A stretch of DNA of 64,000 bases from Rhodococcus coprophilus NBRC 100603 (GCF_001895045.1 NZ_BDAM01000003.1:62001-126000), one strand, 5' to 3'. Counted from the stretch's first letter, positions 52,201-61,474 are shown. Notes: generated from the letters alone by a model not told the origin. A program made the numbers and translations.

Positions 52201-53091
52201 GTGCAGAACGAGTTACGCCGCTACATCGACCGTCTCCGCGCCGAGGGATTCTCCGTGCGCGACGATCACGGCGAAGACCCCGACCTGATCGACATCGAGG
52301 GCAAGGCCGTGAACACGTGGCGCAAGAACTACCCGTACGACAAGCGCATGGATCGGGCGACCTACGAGGTCGAGAAGTACCTGCTGCAGATCGAACTGCT
52401 CAAGTTCCAGGCATGGTCGAAGGACAACGGCTCGAAGCACGTCATCGTCTTCGAGGGCCGTGACGCCGCCGGCAAGGGCGGCACGATCAAACGCTTCCAG
52501 GAGTACATCAACGTCCGGAACGCCCGGGTGGTCGCGCTGAACAAGCCGTCCGACCGCGAGCAGGGTCAGTGGTATTTCCAGCGGTACATCAGGCACTTCC
52601 CCACTGCCGGCGAACTGGTCATGTTCGACCGCTCCTGGTACAACCGGGCCGGTGTCGAGCGTGTCATGGGCTTCTGCACCGACGAGGAGTACGAACAGTT
52701 CGTCACGCAGGTCCCGATGTTCGAACAATTGGTCGTCGAGTCCGGCATCTCGCTGACGAAGTTCTGGTTCTCCGTCACGCGGGACGAACAGCGCACGCGA
52801 TTCGCGATTCGTCAGCTCGACCCGGTGCGGCGCTGGAAATTGTCCGAAATGGACCTCGAATCACTCGAGCGCTGGGAGGAATACACAGCGGCGAAGGAAG
52901 AGATGTTCCTGCGTACCGACACCGACCTCACCCCGTGGACCACCATCAAATCGAACGACAAGAAGCGCGCGCGGATCAACGCGATGCGCTTCTTCCTGAA
53001 TCAGTTCGAATACGACGACAAGGACACACAGGTGGTCTTCCCCGCCGACCCGAACATCGTGCAACGCGGAAAGGACGCCGTCGGCGACTGA
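52201..53091 (+). CDS. ppk2: Polyphosphate kinase 2
   Basis: A 296-residue PPK2-family kinase that transfers phosphate between polyphosphate and nucleotides. Walker A is EGRDAAGKGGTIKRF (85-99) and Walker B MFDRSWYNRAGVERVMGFC, with the lid-module segment REQGQWYFQRYIRHFPTAGEL and a C-terminal WTTIKSNDKKRARINAMRFFL. Single-domain length and sequence fit class I PPK2, which favours GDP or ADP phosphorylation. GTG 52201 has GGGAG 5 nt upstream. Confidence 0.94.
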   Translation: MQNELRRYIDRLRAEGFSVRDDHGEDPDLIDIEGKAVNTWRKNYPYDKRMDRATYEVEKYLLQIELLKFQAWSKDNGSKHVIVFEGRDAAGKGGTIKRFQEYINVRNARVVALNKPSDREQGQWYFQRYIRHFPTAGELVMFDRSWYNRAGVERVMGFCTDEEYEQFVTQVPMFEQLVVESGISLTKFWFSVTRDEQRTRFAIRQLDPVRRWKLSEMDLESLERWEEYTAAKEEMFLRTDTDLTPWTTIKSNDKKRARINAMRFFLNQFEYDDKDTQVVFPADPNIVQRGKDAVGD

Positions 53092-53176
53092 GTCTCCGAT
53101 CCGACGCGATACCGCCGATCCGTTGCTCCATCCGTGCGCCCTGCTCCAAACTGGAGAAGACAGGGAGCGAGGTCCC

Positions 53177-54079
53177 ATGAGCACAGGAACACCGGGGGGC
53201 GGAATCTTAGTGGGCATCGACGGCTCCGACAGCGCCGTCGACGCAGCCAGATGGGCCGCAGTCGTCGCGCGTCGGCTCGGAGAACCGCTCCGGCTCGTCC
53301 ACGCCCACTCCGGCGGACCCGGCGACGCCGACGAACCCACTCGCGCCGTACTCGACAATGCCGAAGCCGCAATCCTGGAAGAAGCAGCGGCAGTCGACGC
53401 GGCCGCGCCTCGGGAACCCACGGCCGGGAACGAGCTCACGGCGGAGTTGGCTGTCGAGAAGAAGGCGGTGTCGGGCCGGCCCGCCAACGCCCTGTCCGAT
53501 CTGTCCGCGTCGGCACGGATGCTCGTGCTCGGGCACACCACCACCAGCGAACTTCAATCCATGTTCCGCAGGTCCGACGTCGTCTACGTCGCCAATCATG
53601 CGGTCTGCCCGGTCGTCTCGTGGCGCAGCGAGCAAGGGTTCCGGCCACCGGACGGCCGTCCGATCGTGGTGGGCGTCGACGGTACGCAGCTGAGCTCCGC
53701 GGCGATCGGGGAAGGCTATCGTCTCGCCGCGGCACTCGAGGCACCGCTAGTCGCCGTACACACCTGGGTGGAACACTCCACGATCACCTACGGCGAAGAT
53801 TCCCGCTTCACCGACTGGACGGACTTCGCCGCGTTCCGGAAAGCCAGGATGGTGGAGTCGATGGCCGACTGGGCGTCGGACTTTCCCGACGTGGAGGTCG
53901 AGCACCGGGTCGAACGCGGCAAACCCGACATCGTGCTGCTCGAACATTCGGCCCACGCACAACTGATCGTCGTCGGCAGCCACGGCCGCAGCGCCCAATC
54001 ATCCGCCATCCTCGGTTCCACCAGTCAGGGCCTGATCCACCACAGCTTCTGTCCGGTGGCGATCTGCCGCGCTAGGTGA
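53177..54079 (+). CDS. Tandem-domain universal stress protein
   Basis: A 300-residue protein with two Usp domains. The first (about 10-150) opens [35 protein letters not shown] and ends with the degenerate [33 protein letters not shown]. The second opens [40 protein letters not shown] and ends [34 protein letters not shown], an intact ATP-binding G-x2-G-x9-G(S/T) type motif. Such mycobacterial-type proteins accompany dormancy and hypoxia responses. GGGAG lies 8 nt upstream of ATG 53177. It overlaps the convergent cysA by 8 bp. Confidence 0.92.
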   Translation: MSTGTPGGGILVGIDGSDSAVDAARWAAVVARRLGEPLRLVHAHSGGPGDADEPTRAVLDNAEAAILEEAAAVDAAAPREPTAGNELTAELAVEKKAVSGRPANALSDLSASARMLVLGHTTTSELQSMFRRSDVVYVANHAVCPVVSWRSEQGFRPPDGRPIVVGVDGTQLSSAAIGEGYRLAAALEAPLVAVHTWVEHSTITYGEDSRFTDWTDFAAFRKARMVESMADWASDFPDVEVEHRVERGKPDIVLLEHSAHAQLIVVGSHGRSAQSSAILGSTSQGLIHHSFCPVAICRAR

Positions 54080-55079
54080 CGGGGACCGCGGCCGTCAGCT
54101 GCGGGGCGGTCGTGGCACGGGCGTAGACGGTCTCTCCCGGCGCCAGCCCGAGAGCGTGCGCGTCGCCGCGCGTGACCTGCGCGGAGAAGGACTCCCCGGT
54201 CGCCTCGTTCCGCAATTCGACGCGCACCTCGAAGCCGAGGCGCACGACGCGTTCGACCGTGGCGCGGGTGATGCCCAGGGTCTCGGCCGTTCCCTCGTTC
54301 TGAGCCAGTGCCAGCTCCGGTTGCCGTCCCAGCCGGATGTCGTGGGGTCGCACGAGTTGCCCGTTGAGCTTGGACACGGTGCCGAGGAAGGACATCACGA
54401 AGGTGTTGGCCGGACGGTCGTACAGCTCCTCCGGCGTCCCTACCTGCTCGATTCGACCCGCGTTCATCACCGCGATCCGGTCGGCGACGTCGAGCGCCTC
54501 CTCCTGGTCGTGCGTGACCAGCACCGTCGTGACGTGAACCTCGTCGTGCAGTCGCCGCAGCCAGGTGCGCAGGTCGGTGCGCACCTTCGCGTCGAGCGCG
54601 CCGAACGGCTCGTCGAGCAGCAGCACGCGCGGATCCACCGCGAGCGCCCGCGCCAGTGCCATGCGCTGACGCTGACCGCCCGACAGTTGCGCCGGGTACC
54701 GGGTCTGGAATCCGTCCAGCCCGACGATCTCGAGCAGTTCGTCGACTTTCTTCTGTATTTCCGGCTTGGGCCGCTTCCGGATCTTGAGCCCGAACGCGAC
54801 GTTCTCCCGCACCGTCATGTGCTTGAAGGCTGCGTAGTGCTGAAAGACGAATCCGATGTCGCGCTTCTGCGGCGTCACGGTCGTCACGTCCTCACCCGCG
54901 ATGTGGACGGTGCCCTCGTCCAGCGATTCGAGGCCGGCGATGGAGCGCAACAGGGTCGACTTGCCGGAGCCGGACGGTCCGAGCAGCGCGGTGAGCGATC
55001 CCGACGGGATTTCGAGGCTCACGTCGTCGAGTGCCGCGAAGCTGCCGTAGTTCTTGCGTGCCGAGGTGACGGTGATCAT
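54072..55079 (-). CDS. cysA: Sulfate/thiosulfate ABC transporter ATPase
   Basis: A 335-residue ATPase. Walker [13 protein letters not shown]-loop [22 protein letters not shown], signature [15 protein letters not shown], Walker [17 protein letters not shown] and H-loop [17 protein letters not shown] are all intact. The C-terminal part is the TOBE-like regulatory domain with [10 protein letters not shown]. The GALDAKVR form and gene order mark it as CysA. The start overlaps the cysW stop. Confidence 0.95.
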   Translation of the reverse strand: MITVTSARKNYGSFAALDDVSLEIPSGSLTALLGPSGSGKSTLLRSIAGLESLDEGTVHIAGEDVTTVTPQKRDIGFVFQHYAAFKHMTVRENVAFGLKIRKRPKPEIQKKVDELLEIVGLDGFQTRYPAQLSGGQRQRMALARALAVDPRVLLLDEPFGALDAKVRTDLRTWLRRLHDEVHVTTVLVTHDQEEALDVADRIAVMNAGRIEQVGTPEELYDRPANTFVMSFLGTVSKLNGQLVRPHDIRLGRQPELALAQNEGTAETLGITRATVERVVRLGFEVRVELRNEATGESFSAQVTRGDAHALGLAPGETVYARATTAPQLTAAVPVT

Positions 55080-55885
55080 TCTTCGGTGCTCCTCTTGCGG
55101 TCGAGAAGGGTCATCAACAGCAGAACGATCACCGCGATGGCCATCAGCAGGGTCGCGGCGCTGTATGCGCCGAAAGTGTTGTGGTCGTCGATGTACCGGG
55201 CGTGGACGAGGAGGGTGAGCGTCTGCGACACCCCGGGAAAGCCCGACGAAACCATGATGACGGCGCCGAACTCGCCGAGCGCGCGGGCCACGGTCAGCAC
55301 CACGCCGTAGGTCAGTCCCCAGCGGATCGCGGGCAGGGTGATCCGCCAGAAGGTCTGCCAACTGTCGGCACCGAGGGTCGCGGCAGCCTGCTCCTGTTCC
55401 TCACCGATCTCGTACAGCACCGGTTCGACCTCGCGGACGACGAACGGCAGCGTCACGAAGATCGTCGCGATCACCATGCCGGGGAGTCCGAAGATCACCT
55501 TGAAGCCGAGGGATTCGACGGCACCGAACCAGCCGTTCGCGCCCCAGAGCATGATCAGCGCGACGCCCACCACGATGGGTGAGACCGCGAAGGGCAGGTC
55601 GACGACGGACTGCAGGAGTCGCCGGCCGGGAAACCGGCCACGGACCAGAGCCAGCGCGACCACGATGCCGAACACCACGTTGACGGGGACGACGATCGCG
55701 ACGATCAGCAGCGACAAGTTCAGTGCGGAGATGGCCGCCGGGGTGCTGATCGATTCGGCGAATGCGCCGATCCCGTTCTCGAACGTGCGGTACAGAATCA
55801 CGCCGATCGGCACGAGCAGCAGGACGAACAGGTATCCGAGCGCGACGGTGCGCAGCGAGATCTTGACGGGAAGCGACACGTTCAC
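55076..55885 (-). CDS. cysW: Sulfate ABC transporter permease CysW
   Basis: A 269-residue permease with six hydrophobic segments. The binding-protein-dependent transport motif appears as [33 protein letters not shown] (EAA loop), and the C-terminal half has [17 protein letters not shown], the CysW signature. GTG 55885 overlaps the cysT stop. Confidence 0.95.
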   Translation of the reverse strand: MNVSLPVKISLRTVALGYLFVLLLVPIGVILYRTFENGIGAFAESISTPAAISALNLSLLIVAIVVPVNVVFGIVVALALVRGRFPGRRLLQSVVDLPFAVSPIVVGVALIMLWGANGWFGAVESLGFKVIFGLPGMVIATIFVTLPFVVREVEPVLYEIGEEQEQAAATLGADSWQTFWRITLPAIRWGLTYGVVLTVARALGEFGAVIMVSSGFPGVSQTLTLLVHARYIDDHNTFGAYSAATLLMAIAVIVLLLMTLLDRKRSTEE

Positions 55886-56757
55886 CGGTCGTCCTCCTGT
55901 CTGCGCAGGCCCCGGCTCGCGACCCAGCGGAGCACGAACAGGGCGACGAAAGCGATGAGCAGCAACACCACCGACACGGCCGCGGCGTTGACGGGCCGGT
56001 CGATCTCGATCTGCTGCTGGATGTACTGGGACGCGACCTGCGTCTGGTACGGAATGTTGCCGCCGATGAGCACGATCGAGCCGTACTCACCGATCGCGCG
56101 TGCGAACGCCAACCCCGTGCCGCCGAGAATCGCCGGTGCCAGGACCGGCAGGACCACGGTGCGGAAGATCGTGAAGTTGCTCGCCCCCAGCGATGCGGCG
56201 GCTTCCTCCACTTCCCGGTCGACCTCGATGAGCACCGGTTGTACGGCCCTGACCACGAACGGGAGGGTGACGAACGCCAGGGCGACGACGAGGCCGGGCT
56301 GTGTCGCGTTCAGTTGCAGTCCGATAGGGCTCTGCGGTCCGTAGAGCGACAGCAGGACGATGCTCGCGACGATCGTCGGGAGAGCGAAGGGCAGGTCGAT
56401 CAGCGCGTTGACGACCTTCTTGCCGGGAAACTCGTCGCGGACGAGGACCCAGGCGATGATCGTGCCCATCACGGCGTTGATCGCGGCGACGACGATCGAG
56501 ACGCCGACGGTCACGCGGAGGGTGGCCAGGGCCGCCGGGGCGGTGACCGCATCCCAGAACCCTCCGAACCCGTCCGACAACGAGTGTGTGGCGAGCGCGG
56601 CGAGGGGCAACAGAACGATCAGGCTCAACCACAGTGTGGCCACGCCGATTCCGAGGGGCCCGACGGTGCCGGTGATCCGTGCTCTGCGCGTGCGACGGCG
56701 GGACGCCGGGGCGGGAGGCGGGGCTCCCGTCCCGGCGGTCTGCTCTGAAATGCTCAA
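55882..56757 (-). CDS. cysT: Sulfate ABC transporter permease CysT
   Basis: A 291-residue permease with an Arg/Pro-rich cytoplasmic N-terminus and six hydrophobic segments. It has DREVEEAAASLGASNFTIFRTVVLPVLAPAILGG (EAA loop) and FARAIGEYGSIVLIGGNIP. The start is a TTG (LSISEQ) 9 bp after the subI stop. It forms the channel with CysW. Confidence 0.94.
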   Translation of the reverse strand: MSISEQTAGTGAPPPAPASRRRTRRARITGTVGPLGIGVATLWLSLIVLLPLAALATHSLSDGFGGFWDAVTAPAALATLRVTVGVSIVVAAINAVMGTIIAWVLVRDEFPGKKVVNALIDLPFALPTIVASIVLLSLYGPQSPIGLQLNATQPGLVVALAFVTLPFVVRAVQPVLIEVDREVEEAAASLGASNFTIFRTVVLPVLAPAILGGTGLAFARAIGEYGSIVLIGGNIPYQTQVASQYIQQQIEIDRPVNAAAVSVVLLLIAFVALFVLRWVASRGLRRQEDDR

Positions 56758-56766
56758 GACGACGCT

Positions 56767-57795
56767 CTACTTCGTGGCGTTGTCGTAGGCGAGCGCGATG
56801 GTGCCGGACCCGTCGGCGAACAGTTCCTCGTCGACCGTGTCCCAGCCACCGAGATCGGCGACGGTCCAGAGCTTGGCCGGCTCCGGGAACTCGTCGGCGA
56901 ATTCTGCTGCCACGGCGGGATCGACGGGCCGGAAGCCGGCTTCGGCCCACAGGCGCTGAGCTTCCTGGGTGTACAGGAAGTCGTCGAACGCCTGGGCGAC
57001 CTCGGCGTTCGGCGAATTCTTCAGCACCGCAGCGGGATTCTCGATCTTGAAGGTGACCGGCGGAGTGACGTGCTCGACGGGGTCACCGTTGCGTTCGATG
57101 AAAAGCGCTTCGTTCTCGTAGCTGAGCAGAACGTCGCCGGTGCCCTGGAGGAACGTCTCGGTGGCTTCACGACCGGATTTCGGCTGCACCTTGACGTGAT
57201 CGTCGACCAGCGCTGTGATGTAGTCGATTCCGGCCTGCGGGTCGGCGCCCCCGTTGCTGATGGCCGCGTACGGGGCGAGCAGATTCCACTTCGCGGAGCC
57301 GGAACTGAACGGGTTGGGCGTGACCACTTCGACGTCGGGACGCAGCAGATCGTCCCAGTCACGGATGTTCTTCGGGTTGCCTTCACGCACCACCATCGTG
57401 ACGACCGACCCGAACGGCACTCCGCCGTAGGCGTTGTCGTTCCACGCCTCGTCGACGAGTCCGGCCTCGACGAGACGGGTGACGTCCGGTTCGACGGAGA
57501 AGTTCACGAAGTCGGCTGCGGCTCCGTCGCGCACCTTGCGCGACTGGTCTCCCGATGCGCCGTAAGACGGCTGGAACGCGACGTCCGTGCCCGCCTCGGT
57601 TTCCTGGAAGGCCGGGATGAGCAGGTCGAAACCGACCTTGGGCACTGCGTACGCGAAGAGGTTGACGGTGCCCGCCGAGCCGTCGTTGCCGCCGTCTGCG
57701 CCCACGACGTCGCTCGACCCTCCGCTGCACGCGGTCAGGGCGGTCACAGTCGCGGCGGCCACCGCGGCGACGAGCATTCTGGAACGGTTCTTCAT
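56767..57795 (-). CDS. subI: Sulfate-binding lipoprotein
   Basis: A 342-residue lipoprotein with signal MKNRSRMLVAAVAAATVTALTAC (lipobox LTAC). The body has the sulfate-binding motifs VNLFAYAVPKVGFDLLIPAFQETEAG, QPSYGASGDQSRKVRDGAAADFVNFSVEPDVTRL, VTPNPFSSGSAKWNLLAPYA and LLSYENEALF. It captures sulfate or thiosulfate outside the membrane for CysTWA. ATG 57795 has AGGAGG 8 nt upstream; the in-frame frame to 57900 overlaps the hairpin leader and has no ribosome binding site. Confidence 0.95.
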   Translation of the reverse strand: MKNRSRMLVAAVAAATVTALTACSGGSSDVVGADGGNDGSAGTVNLFAYAVPKVGFDLLIPAFQETEAGTDVAFQPSYGASGDQSRKVRDGAAADFVNFSVEPDVTRLVEAGLVDEAWNDNAYGGVPFGSVVTMVVREGNPKNIRDWDDLLRPDVEVVTPNPFSSGSAKWNLLAPYAAISNGGADPQAGIDYITALVDDHVKVQPKSGREATETFLQGTGDVLLSYENEALFIERNGDPVEHVTPPVTFKIENPAAVLKNSPNAEVAQAFDDFLYTQEAQRLWAEAGFRPVDPAVAAEFADEFPEPAKLWTVADLGGWDTVDEELFADGSGTIALAYDNATK

Positions 57796-57855
57796 GACAC
57801 GAGCCTCCTGAGGGGCTGTTCGGTGAGGTGTGAAGAACGGATGACGGCAACGCGA

Positions 57856-57940
57856 CACCCCCGCGCCACGAACCGTGGCGTGCCGGGGTGACGGAATCAT
57901 CCGTGAGGGGTTACGAGGACGGGGAGCACGAACGGCTCCC
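57856..57940 (-). promoter_or_regulatory. Hairpins in the long 5' leader of subI
   Basis: Two stems lie between the Cys leader ORF and subI: GGGAGC/GCTCCC (57935-57940 with 57922-57927), and a larger one, 57856-57869 with 57875-57890, of 8 bp plus 6 bp separated by a 2-nt bulge. The larger is strong enough to stop transcription but has no T-tract. Confidence 0.45.
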
Positions 57941-57972
57941 GGTCGAATGGCCGGACCGAGTCGAAGGCAGGG

Positions 57973-58065
57973 TCAGCGACAACAGTGAATATCGGCAACC
58001 GAAGGCATACCTACAGCGATCAACGCCAGTTCATGGCGGATTCGAGGTAGCGTGGTCGCGGTCAC
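57973..58065 (-). CDS. Putative leaderless leader peptide ending in Cys-Cys, upstream of subI
   Basis: A 30-codon ORF starting at GTG 58065: MTATTLPRIRHELALIAVGM followed by PSVADIHCCR and TGA. TAGAGT, a good -10 of the TANNNT type, ends exactly 7 nt before the GTG, so the mRNA would begin at the start codon. The two Cys codons are adjacent and next to the end, which is where a ribosome short of Cys-tRNA would stop. It lies 178 bp before the sulfate importer gene, mirroring the Cys-rich leader ahead of sir. I found it by reading the strand; conservation is untested. Confidence 0.55.
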   Translation of the reverse strand: MTATTLPRIRHELALIAVGMPSVADIHCCR

Positions 58066-58072
58066 CCGGCAG

Positions 58073-58078
58073 ACTCTA
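58073..58078 (-). promoter_or_regulatory. -10 hexamer for the subI leader
   Basis: TAGAGT on the minus strand, 7 nt before the GTG of the leader ORF. The -35 region is weak. Confidence 0.5.
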
Positions 58079-58131
58079 GCAGAGCGCGCGGAGCACCCGA
58101 AAACCGACGTTTCGGGCGGAGAACCGGAGTG

Positions 58132-58209
58132 TCAGCGGGTCAGCAGCCACGCGACGACGACGAGCAGCAGCAGGGCGACCAGCGCCAGGGTCACGCGCGA
58201 GCGCGGCAT
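58132..58209 (-). CDS. 25-residue single-span membrane microprotein
   Basis: The ORF reads MPRSRVTLALVALLLLVVVA then WLLTR: a short basic start, an unbroken hydrophobic helix of about 17 residues, and Arg at the end. It has GGAGG 9 nt upstream and begins 1 nt after the stop of another small membrane protein, so translation is probably coupled. It is too short for standard gene calling. Function unknown; the mycobacterial locus also has short membrane-protein genes here. Confidence 0.6.
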   Translation of the reverse strand: MPRSRVTLALVALLLLVVVAWLLTR

Positions 58210-58210
58210 G

Positions 58211-58417
58211 TCAGCAATCCTCCGGGTCCGGGGCAGGCGATACGGGTTCGCGTCGTCCGACCACCGCGAACGCGCCGGCGATCACACGGTCCAGCAGCCA
58301 GGCGACACCTCCGCACAACGGCACCAGTACGACCAGCACCAGCGCCGATTGCGGCACAAAGGACAGACCCGTGAGCCAGAGCTCGAATCCGTCCCACCAC
58401 GATGCCACCCGATCCAC
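58211..58417 (-). CDS. Small membrane protein of unknown function
   Basis: A 68-residue protein starting at GTG 58417 (VDRVASWWDGFELWLTGLSF). It has two hydrophobic stretches, VPQSALVLVVLVPLCGGVAWLL and the amphipathic AGAFAVVG, then a short acidic tail PVSPAPDPEDC. AAGG and GAGGAGA lie just upstream. The neighbouring 25-residue membrane ORF follows 1 nt after its stop. It lies between trehalase and the sulfate importer, where mycobacteria also carry a small unknown membrane-protein gene. Confidence 0.65.
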   Translation of the reverse strand: MDRVASWWDGFELWLTGLSFVPQSALVLVVLVPLCGGVAWLLDRVIAGAFAVVGRREPVSPAPDPEDC

Positions 58418-58506
58418 TCTCCTCACCTTAGTGGCTGCGGCGAACTCGCCCGTACGCAGCCCGGCAATGCCGCCCGGACGGCTCGTTCCGGCGGGATCAT
58501 AGAAAG

Positions 58507-60444
58507 ATGTCTTGGTCACGACCTCTGCGGGTCGCAGCACTGCACGACAGTCCCCACCCGCCCATCGACGATTACGCGTTTCTTTCCGACTGTGAGACGA
58601 CGTGCCTGGTGGCCCGCGACGGCACGGTGGAATGGATGTGCCTGCCGCGACCGGATTCGCCGAGTGTGTTCGGCGCTGTGCTCGACCGCAGCGCCGGCCG
58701 CTTCCGGCTCGCCCCACACAACCGCACCGTGCCGGCGGCGCGCCGCTACCTGCCCGGTGGGCTCATCCTCGAAACGACGTGGCAGACCGACACCGGCTGG
58801 ATGGTCGTGCGCGACGCGCTGGTGATGGGACGCTGGTACGACGTCGACGAACGCTCACGCACGCATCGGCGCACCCCGTCGGACTGGCAGGCCGAACACG
58901 TTCTGTTGCGCACCGTGCGCTGTGTGAACGGCACGGTCGAACTGGACATGTCGTGCGAACCGGCCTTCGATTATCACCGGGGCGTCGCCGAGTGGCGTTA
59001 CACCGGAAAGGTGTACGAGGAAGCCACGGCCATGGAGATCGCGGCGCCCGACGAGAACCCACAGTTGCGGCTGACCACCGACCTCCGACTCGGCATCGAG
59101 GGCCGTGAGGCACGCGCCCGCACCCGGCTGGAGAAGGGCGACTCGGTCTTCGTCGCCCTGTCCTGGTCGGAACTCACGCCACCGCGCACGTTCACCGAGG
59201 CGGTCGCGAAGATGACCAATACACAGGACTTCTGGCGGGAATGGATCACCACCGGCCGCTTCCCGGACCATCCGTGGCGCACCTATCTGCAGAGCAGTGC
59301 GGCGATCCTGAAGGGACTGACCTACGCCCCAACCGGAGCCCTGCTCGCCGCGCCGACCACTTCCTTACCGGAAACACCTGGTGGAGAGCGCAACTGGGAT
59401 TACCGCTATGCCTGGGTTCGCGACTCGACCTTCGCCCTGTGGGGCTTGCACACGCTCGGCCTCGACCGTGAAGCCGACGACTTCTTCTCGTTCATCCTCG
59501 ACGTCTCCCAGAACGCGGACGGCAGTGACCGCACACTCCAGGTCATGTACGGGGTGGGCGGGGAAAGTTCGCTTCCCGAGTCGACACTCGACCACCTGAG
59601 CGGATACGACGGCGCCAAGCCGTGCCGGATCGGCAACGACGCGTATCACCAACGCCAGCACGATATCTGGGGGACGCTTCTCGACTCGGTGTACCTGCAC
59701 GTGCGCTCGCGGCGGCAGATCCCCGAATCGCTGTGGCCGATCCTGCGCAAGCAGGTCGACGAGGCGGTCACCCATTGGCGCGAACCGGACATGGGCATCT
59801 GGGAAGTGCGGGGCGAACCTCAGCACTTCACGTCGTCGAAGGTCATGTGCTGGGTGGCCCTGGACCGTGGCGCGAAGCTGGCCGACCTTCACGGCCGAGA
59901 CAGCCATGCGCGGCGGTGGGCGGCGATCGCCGACGAGATCAAAGCCGATGTCCTCGAGCACGGAGTCGACGAAAGAGGCGTGTTCACACAGCGTTACGGC
60001 CATCCGTCTCTCGATGCCTCGACGCTCCTGATCCCGTTGCTGCGCTTCCTTCCCGCCGACGACCCGAGGGTCCGCGCGACCGTGCTCGCCGTCGCCGACG
60101 AACTGACCGACGACGGACTCGTGTTGCGCTACCGCGTCGAGACCACCGACGACGGACTCAACGGGAAGGAGGGAACCTTCACGATCTGTTCCTTCTGGCT
60201 GGTGTCGGCATTGGTGGAGATCGGCGAGGTGGAGCGCGCCGCAATGCTCTGCCATCGCCTGCTCGAGTACGCCAGCCCGCTGAAACTCTATGCGGAGGAG
60301 ATCGATCCGGCGTCGGGCCGGCACCTCGGCAATTTCCCACAGGCCTTCACACATCTCGCGCAGATCAACGCCGTGGTGCATGTCGTCCGCGCCGAACACA
60401 AAGTGCAGACCGGGGAGTTCCGGCCCGGGCATCCGGCTTCCTGA
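58507..60444 (+). CDS. GH15-family trehalase
   Basis: A 645-residue glucoamylase-like enzyme. The N-terminal beta-sandwich opens IDDYAFLSDCETTCLVARDGTVEWMCLPRPDSPSVFGAVLDRSAGRF. The (alpha/alpha)6 barrel has GALLAAPTTSLPETPGGERNWDYRYAWVRDSTFALWGL (catalytic-site WDYR) and GKEGTFTICSFWLVSALVEIG (catalytic Glu region), ending ASGRHLGNFPQAFTHLAQINA. The mycobacterial orthologue in this position is a phosphate-dependent alpha,alpha-trehalase. It would turn trehalose into glucose. ATG 58507 has AGAAAG upstream. Confidence 0.9.
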   Translation: MSWSRPLRVAALHDSPHPPIDDYAFLSDCETTCLVARDGTVEWMCLPRPDSPSVFGAVLDRSAGRFRLAPHNRTVPAARRYLPGGLILETTWQTDTGWMVVRDALVMGRWYDVDERSRTHRRTPSDWQAEHVLLRTVRCVNGTVELDMSCEPAFDYHRGVAEWRYTGKVYEEATAMEIAAPDENPQLRLTTDLRLGIEGREARARTRLEKGDSVFVALSWSELTPPRTFTEAVAKMTNTQDFWREWITTGRFPDHPWRTYLQSSAAILKGLTYAPTGALLAAPTTSLPETPGGERNWDYRYAWVRDSTFALWGLHTLGLDREADDFFSFILDVSQNADGSDRTLQVMYGVGGESSLPESTLDHLSGYDGAKPCRIGNDAYHQRQHDIWGTLLDSVYLHVRSRRQIPESLWPILRKQVDEAVTHWREPDMGIWEVRGEPQHFTSSKVMCWVALDRGAKLADLHGRDSHARRWAAIADEIKADVLEHGVDERGVFTQRYGHPSLDASTLLIPLLRFLPADDPRVRATVLAVADELTDDGLVLRYRVETTDDGLNGKEGTFTICSFWLVSALVEIGEVERAAMLCHRLLEYASPLKLYAEEIDPASGRHLGNFPQAFTHLAQINAVVHVVRAEHKVQTGEFRPGHPAS

Positions 60445-60541
60445 GTGCAGCGGAAGGCGCTGTCGCACATACGGATCGGCTCTCCGAGTCGCAACAGTGC
60501 CGCACGACGGGGGCCGAACGCACGACAGGGAGCGTTCCGGG

Positions 60542-61474
60542 TCAGCGGAACCGCGACAGAAGGGCTTCCGCCTGCACGGCGATCTCACGGATCACGTCAC
60601 CTGCGGGTCGCTCCGCCCGCACCGACCCGACGGCTTGCCCCGCATAGACCACGCCGATGTCGGGATCGTCGCCGGTGTAGGCCTCGGCGAGGATGTCCTC
60701 GGATTCGTCGCGGCCGTGCCACCGCTCGGTGAACGCGTTCACCAAGGCGCGTCCACCCCATCGCGACGGCCACGGCTGGTGCCTCGCCCTGTCGAACACG
60801 TCGGTGTACACGGTGTCGGCGCTCGTGGCGTCGACGATCTTGGTGCGCGCGTACACGGGGCCCACCGTTTCCGGGCTCGCCAGCAGCGCGGTCCCCACGA
60901 ATGCTCCCTGCGCACCGGCGGCGAGTACCGCGGCCAATCCTCGTCCGGTGGCGATGCCGCCCGCGGCGAGCACCGGCAACGAAGTGGACTCGAGTACTTC
61001 CTGGAGCAGCGGCAACGTACCGACCCTGCCCGTGTGCCCGCCGGCCTCGTGCCCTTGCGCGACGACAGCGTCCACCCCTGCCGCCTCGACGACTCGCAGG
61101 TCGTCGAGCGTGTTGATCTGGGAAATCACCAGCGCGCCAGCCTCGTGGACGCGGTCGACGTACGGCGCCGGATCACCGAACGACAGCGCGACCACCTGGG
61201 GGCGGTGTTCGAGAACGGCGGCGAGCAGCGAGTCGTCGTCGGCCAGCGACCAGGTCATGAGCCCGAACCCCACCGGGCCGTCACCGATGTCGCGGGCCGT
61301 GCGGACCTCGGCTTCGAGCCATTCCGGGGTGTTGTACCGGGCCGCTCCGATAAGCCCGAGGCCACCGGCCCGGGTCACCTCCCCCGCGAGCACGCCGCCG
61401 GCACGACCACCCATCGGCGCACCCACCAGCGGGACGGAGATTCCGAGCGTTCGGGTCAGCCAGGTCTCGAACAC
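60542..61474 (-). CDS. Nitronate monooxygenase-family flavoprotein
   Basis: A 310-residue FMN TIM-barrel enzyme. It opens FETWLTRTLGISVPLVGAPMGGRAGGVLAGEVTRAGGLGLIGA and has VVAQGHEAGGHTGRVGTLPLLQEVL, then VLAAGGIATGRGLAAVLAAGAQGAFVGTALLAS, the NMO/2-nitropropane dioxygenase signature. The GHEAGGHTG segment holds the class-defining His residues. It would oxidise alkyl nitronates such as 3-nitropropionate nitronate; related members act on other substrates. GTG 61474 has AAGGAG 7 nt upstream. It lies 28 bp downstream of lepA. Confidence 0.9.
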   Translation of the reverse strand: MFETWLTRTLGISVPLVGAPMGGRAGGVLAGEVTRAGGLGLIGAARYNTPEWLEAEVRTARDIGDGPVGFGLMTWSLADDDSLLAAVLEHRPQVVALSFGDPAPYVDRVHEAGALVISQINTLDDLRVVEAAGVDAVVAQGHEAGGHTGRVGTLPLLQEVLESTSLPVLAAGGIATGRGLAAVLAAGAQGAFVGTALLASPETVGPVYARTKIVDATSADTVYTDVFDRARHQPWPSRWGGRALVNAFTERWHGRDESEDILAEAYTGDDPDIGVVYAGQAVGSVRAERPAGDVIREIAVQAEALLSRFR

